Source: Myxococcota bacterium (GTDB lineage Bacteria > Myxococcota_A > UBA796 > UBA2385). From it: a stretch of DNA of 64,000 nt. Of this stretch, positions 59,875 through 64,000 are shown piece after piece. How positions within the stretch are numbered: the first letter of the stretch is position 1; every line of letters begins with the position of its first letter. A program made the position numbers and the translations under genes. The stretch lies in assembly GCA_023150805.1 (NCBI GenBank), contig JAKLKF010000022.1, forward strand, positions 1 to 64,000, given 5' to 3'. Below the pieces are notes generated by a model. It had not been told where the DNA came from. It did no database searches and saw only the letters and a list, made by a program, of their open reading frames with translations.

Positions 59875-61130
59875 CAGGCCTCCACCTGCGCGCCCTGGGC
59901 GTCGACGTGCATCCGGTCGCGGAAGACCTCGACCGCGATCTTGATGCCCAGGGTGAAGACCATCAGGCCCAGCGCCCAGATCCCGACGACGATGCGCCAC
60001 TCCAGCTCGGTCGGGAAGTACTCGACCAGCTCGTGCAGGGTGCTGGGCACGAAGCCGGGCACGATCAGGCCCATGCCCTTCTCGATCCACACGCCGACGA
60101 AGGTGAACACACAGGCCAGGTCGATGCGCCAGAGCTGCGAGGACGGCCGGCTGGTCAGCAGCAGGCCGGCCGCCGTCACGTTGAGCGCGATGGCCGACCA
60201 GATCCACGGGACCAGGGCGTCGCCGCCGTGCAGGCCCAGGTAGAGCCAGGTCGCCGAGGCGCCGTGGCTGCTGCCGGTGTAGAACTCGGTGAAGACCTCG
60301 CTGCCGACCAGGAACAGGTTGAGCAGGATGGTGACACGCAGGATCTTCACCAGGGTCTGGATCGGGCCGTCGGGGATGGCCGCGTCGGTCACGCGGCGGA
60401 TCACCTGCAGGGCCAGGATGATGAAGGCCGGGCCGCTGACGAAGGCGCTCACGATGAAGCGCGGAGCCAGGATGGCCGTGTTCCAGAACGGGCGGCCGCC
60501 CAGGCCGCTGAACAGGAAGGCCGTCACGGTGTGGATCGAGACCGCCCACACGATGCTGAGCAGGACGAAGGGCAGGTACCAGCGCTTGTCCGGCTTGCGA
60601 CCCAGGTAGCGCTGGTAGAGCAGGTAGCCCGTGATGTGCAGGTTGATGAGCAGGTAGCCGGACAGGACGACGACGTCCCAGGTCAGCATCGAGATCGGCC
60701 AGTTGAAGCGCCCGACGACGGGCATCATGTGCCACATGCGGTCGGGGCGGCCGATGTCGACGGTGACGAAGGCCAGGGCCATCACGATGGCGGCGATGGC
60801 CAGGATCTCGCCGACGATGACCACGTCGTGCATCTTGCGGTCGTCATAGAGGTAGGCGGGGATCACCATCATCACCGCGCCCGCCGCCAGGCCGACCATG
60901 TAGGTGAAGTTGGCGATGTACAGTCCCCACGAGACGTGGTCGTTCATGCCGGTCAGCGCCATGCCGCCGACCACCTGGTGGGCCCAGGCGTTCACACCGA
61001 CCAGCATCAGCGCCGTCAGCACCGTCATCCAGGAGTAGAACGGCCAGCCGCCGTCGGTGGACACACCCAGCGCCTTCCACAGGAAGCCGGGGTAGGAGCG
61101 GGCATGGGAGAGCGGAGAGGGTGCCGGCAC
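59874..61130 (-). CDS. NrfD/PsrC-like membrane quinol oxidoreductase subunit
   Basis: 418 residues, GTG start 4 bases after the FeS gene. About ten membrane helices in the NrfD/DsrP/PsrC fold: GVNAWAHQVVGGMALTGMNDHVSWGLYIANFTYMVGLAAGAVM, then MWHMMPVVGRFNWPISMLTWDVVVLSGYL, and HTVTAFLFSGLGGRPFWNTAILAPRFIVSAFVSGPAFI. Such subunits exchange electrons between quinones and a periplasmic ferredoxin-like partner. Here it takes the place normally held by NapC or NapGH, linking the quinol pool to NapA via the adjacent FeS protein and cytochromes. Confidence 0.9.
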   Translation of the reverse strand: MPAPSPLSHARSYPGFLWKALGVSTDGGWPFYSWMTVLTALMLVGVNAWAHQVVGGMALTGMNDHVSWGLYIANFTYMVGLAAGAVMMVIPAYLYDDRKMHDVVIVGEILAIAAIVMALAFVTVDIGRPDRMWHMMPVVGRFNWPISMLTWDVVVLSGYLLINLHITGYLLYQRYLGRKPDKRWYLPFVLLSIVWAVSIHTVTAFLFSGLGGRPFWNTAILAPRFIVSAFVSGPAFIILALQVIRRVTDAAIPDGPIQTLVKILRVTILLNLFLVGSEVFTEFYTGSSHGASATWLYLGLHGGDALVPWIWSAIALNVTAAGLLLTSRPSSQLWRIDLACVFTFVGVWIEKGMGLIVPGFVPSTLHELVEYFPTELEWRIVVGIWALGLMVFTLGIKIAVEVFRDRMHVDAQGAQVEA

Positions 61131-61134
61131 GGCG

Positions 61135-62037
61135 TCACTCGTCGAAGAAGTAGAAGAAGCGGGGGAGGGTGCCCAGGTCTTCCTTGAGGACGAAGACCCG
61201 CTTGTTCTCCAGGACCCAGCGGATCTCCGAGGCGGGATCGTTCAGGTCGCCGAAGACGCGAGAGCCGGTCGGGCATGCCTCCAGGCAGGCCGGCAGCTCG
61301 CCGCGGCGGGTCCGGTGCAGGCAGAAGGTGCACTTCTCCATCACCCCCTGCGGCCGGATCCGGTTGGACAGGTAGGCCTGGTCGGGGTTGATCTCCTCGG
61401 CGGGGATCTGTGGCTTCGTCCAGTTGAAGCGCCGGGCGTGGTAGGGGCAGGCCGCCTCGCAGTAGCGGCAGCCGATGCACCAGTCGTAGTCGACGACGAC
61501 GATGCCGTCGGCCTCCTTCCAGGTCGCCTCGACCGGGCAGACGTTCACGCAGGGCGGGCGGTCACACTGGTGACACTGCACCGGCATGTAGTACTTGTCC
61601 GCCTTGGGCACCGGGCCGTCGTAGTCGGCCGTGGCCCGCGACAGGTTCACCGTGCCCTTGTCGATCTCCAGCACCCGGATGTAGCTGTTGTCGGTCGCCC
61701 GGTCGTGGTTGTTCTCGATGTGACAGGCCTCGGCGCAGCGCCGGCAGCCGATGCACATGGTCAGGTTCAGCGCGTAGCCGAAGGACACGCCCGGCGTGGG
61801 GCGCGGGTCGGCGATGCTGACGCTGGTGCCGTAGTCCTCGGCCGTCTTGCGCTCCAGCTCGCGCAGCACGACCTGCAGCTCGTCGCGGCCCAGCTCCTTG
61901 TAGTGGCGCTGCAGGAGCTGGTCCAGGCTCAGGTCCTCGGTCCACTCGACGATGGGGGCGATGGCGCGGGCGAAGGCCCCGGCGCCCAGGGTGGCGCCCA
62001 TCGCCTTGAAGACGGTCCGGCGGCTGGTGTCGGACAT
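61135..62037 (-). CDS. Tat-exported 4x[4Fe-4S] ferredoxin-like subunit (NrfC/DsrO type)
   Basis: 300 residues. The N-terminus SDTSRRTVFKAMGATLGAGAFARA is a Tat leader. Four cluster motifs: CIGCRRCAEACH, CHQCDRPPCVNVCPVEAT, CIGCRYCEAACPYHAR and CTFCLHR...CLEACPTGSR. This is the DMSO-reductase-family FeS subunit that pairs with NrfD-type membrane proteins on the periplasmic side. The ATG overlaps the stop of the tetraheme gene (TGATG). Confidence 0.92.
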   Translation of the reverse strand: MSDTSRRTVFKAMGATLGAGAFARAIAPIVEWTEDLSLDQLLQRHYKELGRDELQVVLRELERKTAEDYGTSVSIADPRPTPGVSFGYALNLTMCIGCRRCAEACHIENNHDRATDNSYIRVLEIDKGTVNLSRATADYDGPVPKADKYYMPVQCHQCDRPPCVNVCPVEATWKEADGIVVVDYDWCIGCRYCEAACPYHARRFNWTKPQIPAEEINPDQAYLSNRIRPQGVMEKCTFCLHRTRRGELPACLEACPTGSRVFGDLNDPASEIRWVLENKRVFVLKEDLGTLPRFFYFFDE

Positions 62038-62660
62038 CAGTGGCTCCCACTGTCTGCGGTGCGCTGCTGGACCGTGCCGCGGTCCATGGGCGGGAACACC
62101 GGGTCGAGCTGCGACCAGGCCGGCGCGTGGGCGTCGTGGCAGTCCAGGCAGTGGTTGCGCACCCGGTCGCCCCGCCGCAGGTCCCAGGCCCCCGTCATGC
62201 CGCCGTGCGATCCCCGCTGGTAGTCGCGGTGCTGGGGGCCGTGGCACTGGGCGCACAGCTCCATCGCCCGCGGCATCTCCAGCCGGCTGCCGTCGGCCCG
62301 GCGCAGGAAGCGGCGGTCGTCGGGGTCGTGGCAGGCGTCGCAGGCCAGGTCCCCGTGGCGGTGCTCCAGGCCCTGGTGCATGCCCTCGGGGTTGTCCTGG
62401 GCCCGGGCCAGCACCTCGCCGTCGGCGTCCGGCCCGTGGCAGGTGTCGCAGGCCACGCCGATGGGCGCGCCGTGCACGTCCTCCAGCGGAGTGTCGAGCA
62501 CGCCCATGGTGGGGGGGCGGTGGATCTCGACGCGCCCGGTGGCCGGCCCGGAGACCGGCTCGCCCAGCTCGCGCGAGGGGTCGGAGAAGCCGCCCGTGCA
62601 GGCCGAGAGCAGCGCCAGCAGCGAGAGGAGGGGGAGGTCGCGCGGGGGCAGGAGCGGCAT
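62037..62660 (-). CDS. Tetraheme cytochrome c lipoprotein
   Basis: 207 residues, first gene of the nap operon. Lipoprotein signal ending LLALLSAC. Four CxxCH sites: GVACDTCHGPDADG, DLACDACHDPDD, ELCAQCHGPQHRD and NHCLDCHDAHAP, with extra His residues that could be distal ligands (HQGLEHRHGD). The class III-like spacing suggests a small multiheme electron carrier in the periplasm, bridging the NrfD/FeS module to NapB/NapA. No close family name can be given. Confidence 0.88.
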   Translation of the reverse strand: MPLLPPRDLPLLSLLALLSACTGGFSDPSRELGEPVSGPATGRVEIHRPPTMGVLDTPLEDVHGAPIGVACDTCHGPDADGEVLARAQDNPEGMHQGLEHRHGDLACDACHDPDDRRFLRRADGSRLEMPRAMELCAQCHGPQHRDYQRGSHGGMTGAWDLRRGDRVRNHCLDCHDAHAPAWSQLDPVFPPMDRGTVQQRTADSGSH

Positions 62661-62761
62661 GGCCCGTCCGGAGAGGTTGCCCGGCCCAGGAGCAAGGTCC
62701 GGGCCAGATTGCCGCGGGCCGAATCCCTCGATGACTACAGCATTGTGGATCCGTTGAGCGA

Positions 62762-62778
62762 TTGACAGAGTGTGTCAA
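62762..62778. promoter_or_regulatory. Inverted repeat TTGACA-N5-TGTCAA upstream of the nap operon
   Basis: Perfect 6-base arms (62762-62767 and 62773-62778), about 100-118 bases before the first nap gene. The half-site resembles that of CRP/FNR-family regulators, but the spacing differs from the FNR/Dnr consensus (TTGAT-N4-ATCAA). Candidate operator for anaerobic or nitrogen-oxide control. Confidence 0.45.
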
Positions 62779-62811
62779 AAGGCACGGTGAAGCGGACCAG
62801 TTGCCCCAGCT

Positions 62812-63303
62812 TCAGTCCACCGGGCGCGAGGGCAGCTCGTGGAAGGGCGTCGCCTGCAGGGCCGCCCAGGTGGTCGTCCAGCCGCCCAGGGTCGCGGCGG
62901 CCTCTGCCGCCTGGGCCGGCGTGGCGTAGCTCAGCACCGGCTCGCCCATGACCGCGGGCCGCGGGACGCCCACGACGTAGGAGGCGGCCTCGGCGGCCAG
63001 CCAGGGCCGCGGCGCGGTGCCCAGCGCGTCGGGCGCCGTCCCGGTCGGCAGCTCCTCGACCCAGGCGCCCAGGGCCTTGCCGTGGGGCGAGGGCGAGGCC
63101 AGGTGCGCGCGCAGGTCGCCGATCGAGCAGAGGTGGGCGCGCGTGCCGTCCCGGTGCATGACCTGGGCGCGCGGCGCCGGCTGCTCGCGGACCACCATGC
63201 CACAGACGGCGCACTCCTCCAGGCCCAGCTCGACCGGCACCACCTCGACGGGCGAGGTGGACCGCTGGCCACAGGCCAGGACCAGGACGAGGAGGGAGGT
63301 CAT
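62812..63303 (-). CDS. nosL: NosL-like copper lipoprotein
   Basis: 163 residues. Lipoprotein signal MTSLLVLVLAC (lipid Cys11). The NosL motif is EECAVCGMVVRE (Cys31, Cys34, Met36), followed by AQVMHRDGTRAHLCSIGDL and WLAAEAASYVVG. NosL binds Cu(I) and helps mature nitrous oxide reductase (NosZ). The ATG overlaps the stop of the NosY-like permease (ATGA), so it is the end of a nos cluster whose other genes lie to the right of the window. Confidence 0.88.
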   Translation of the reverse strand: MTSLLVLVLACGQRSTSPVEVVPVELGLEECAVCGMVVREQPAPRAQVMHRDGTRAHLCSIGDLRAHLASPSPHGKALGAWVEELPTGTAPDALGTAPRPWLAAEAASYVVGVPRPAVMGEPVLSYATPAQAAEAAATLGGWTTTWAALQATPFHELPSRPVD

Positions 63304-64000
63304 CCGTGCACCGCCTTGCGCGTGGAGAGGTGGAGGGTGCCCAGCAGCAGGGGCAGGATCGTCCAGGCCGCCCAGATGGCGGCGCGCAGGCCCGCGCCCG
63401 GCATGGCGACCGTCAGGCCCAGCTCGGCGAGCTGGTCGGCGCCCACCAGCCGCAGCAGCAGGCCCGCCCGGTACAGGCCGGCCGGGTTGGCCAGCACCAG
63501 CCAGGCCACCGTGTCCTGGCCGATGGCGCCGTCGGTCAGCACCAGGGCCAGCAGCAGGCCCAGGTCGTAGACGAAGACCAGCAGGAACCAGGTCACCACC
63601 GCCAGGGTGGCGGCCGTGACGCGGCGGCGGACCAGGCAGGACAGGCCGACCCCCAGCGACAGGAAGGACAGGCCCAGCAGCAGGGTGGGGCCGACCAGCA
63701 CGGCGATGGTCGCGCGGTGGGCGGGCTCCAGCGTGAGCGCGCTGGCCGCCAGGCCCAGGACGGTGGCGAAGGAGAGGGCCAGGGCGCGGCCGACGAACTT
63801 GGCCAGCACGACCTGGAAGCGCCGAACCGGCAGCGACAGCAGCAGGCCGAGCGTGTTGCGCTCGCGCTCGCCGACCACCGCGTCGTGCCCCAGGATCAGG
63901 GCCACCAGCGGGACCAGGAAGGCGGACAGGGTGACGACCGAGGGGGCGGTGACCGCGGCCTGGGCGTCCTGGGCGGCCCGGCCGTACAGGCTGACCCCCA
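63300..64000 (-). CDS. nosY: NosY-like ABC-2 permease (5' end beyond window)
   Basis: The frame is open from the right edge to a stop at 63300, giving about 233 residues of the C-terminal part. It has five to six membrane helices and the ABC-2 permease feature FLVPLVALILGHDAVVGERERNTLGLLLSLPVRRFQVVLAKFVGR, matching NosY and related copper-processing permeases. With NosL immediately downstream, it most likely belongs to a nosDFYL set that supports nitrous oxide reductase maturation. The N-terminus is not in the window. Confidence 0.82.
   Translation of the reverse strand, partial: GVSLYGRAAQDAQAAVTAPSVVTLSAFLVPLVALILGHDAVVGERERNTLGLLLSLPVRRFQVVLAKFVGRALALSFATVLGLAASALTLEPAHRATIAVLVGPTLLLGLSFLSLGVGLSCLVRRRVTAATLAVVTWFLLVFVYDLGLLLALVLTDGAIGQDTVAWLVLANPAGLYRAGLLLRLVGADQLAELGLTVAMPGAGLRAAIWAAWTILPLLLGTLHLSTRKAVHG

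Noticed and set aside
62762-62778. Exact FNR/Dnr box
   Set aside because: The arms are TTGACA/TGTCAA with five bases between them, which does not match TTGAT-N4-ATCAA; kept only as a generic operator candidate.

Overview
The window is GC-rich throughout. Almost every gene starts with ATG or GTG behind a GGAG-type Shine-Dalgarno, and genes within operons are stitched together by 1-8 base overlaps (GTGA, ATGA, TGATG). Secreted lipoproteins with FG-GAP/VCBS propellers, DxDGDG calcium loops and TDGTDG-type linkers occur beside Ser/Thr kinases, an FHA-type sigma-54 activator, and multiheme cytochromes. This mix is typical of Myxococcota (former Deltaproteobacteria). That assignment is an inference: there is no rRNA in the window.

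Layout. 0-4 kb: surface lipoproteins, an ArsB/NhaD-type transporter, and a gene with an in-frame UGA and a SECIS-like hairpin that I read as a thioredoxin-fold selenoprotein, overlapping a thiamine-binding protein gene. 4-7.4 kb: a split YeeE/YedE sulfur transporter, a SulP anion transporter and a 2Fe-2S ferredoxin, behind two palindromes. 7.4-12.5 kb: a MopE/FG-GAP lipoprotein, a frameshifted RTX-like protein behind a GA microsatellite, a sulfatase-family lipoprotein and a LamG lipoprotein. 12.5-19.3 kb: urate catabolism, with PuuD (divergent), HIU hydrolase, an allantoicase-OHCU decarboxylase fusion, allantoinase and a DUF6986 aldolase-like protein. 19.3-26 kb: lipoproteins and a SMI1/TPR/HEAT protein.

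26-37.6 kb is a candidate biosynthetic locus in two operons. The first is HisC-like aminotransferase, ThDP carboligase/decarboxylase, KAS III-like acyltransferase. The second is O-methyltransferase, cytochrome P450. Each operon has a near-consensus sigma-54 -24/-12 promoter preceded by a GGTGCGCGCAC motif. Between them lie a membrane Ser/Thr kinase with WD40 repeats and a divergent FHA-AAA+-HTH regulator. This suggests a kinase - FHA regulator - sigma-54 circuit for an unidentified metabolite, possibly an acyloin.

37.6-45.4 kb: J-domain protein, lid-less Hsp70, inositol monophosphatase, pseudokinase, HisS and an SRPBCC protein. 45.4-49.8 kb: a McrB-like AAA+ ATPase with a PD-(D/E)xK nuclease (candidate defence pair), then a DUF433/DUF5615 toxin-antitoxin pair. 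49.8-53.7 kb: cytochrome c lipoprotein, MetG, an unknown protein and a MIP18-family protein. 53.7-64 kb: a respiratory nitrogen-oxide region with an NnrS-like membrane protein, a DUF1858/DUF2249 protein, a periplasmic nitrate reductase operon wired to a NrfD/FeS/tetraheme module instead of NapC or NapGH, NosL, and the 3' part of a NosY-like permease running off the right edge. Two genes (RTX-like and kinase) carry single-base frameshifts in C runs that could be real or consensus errors.
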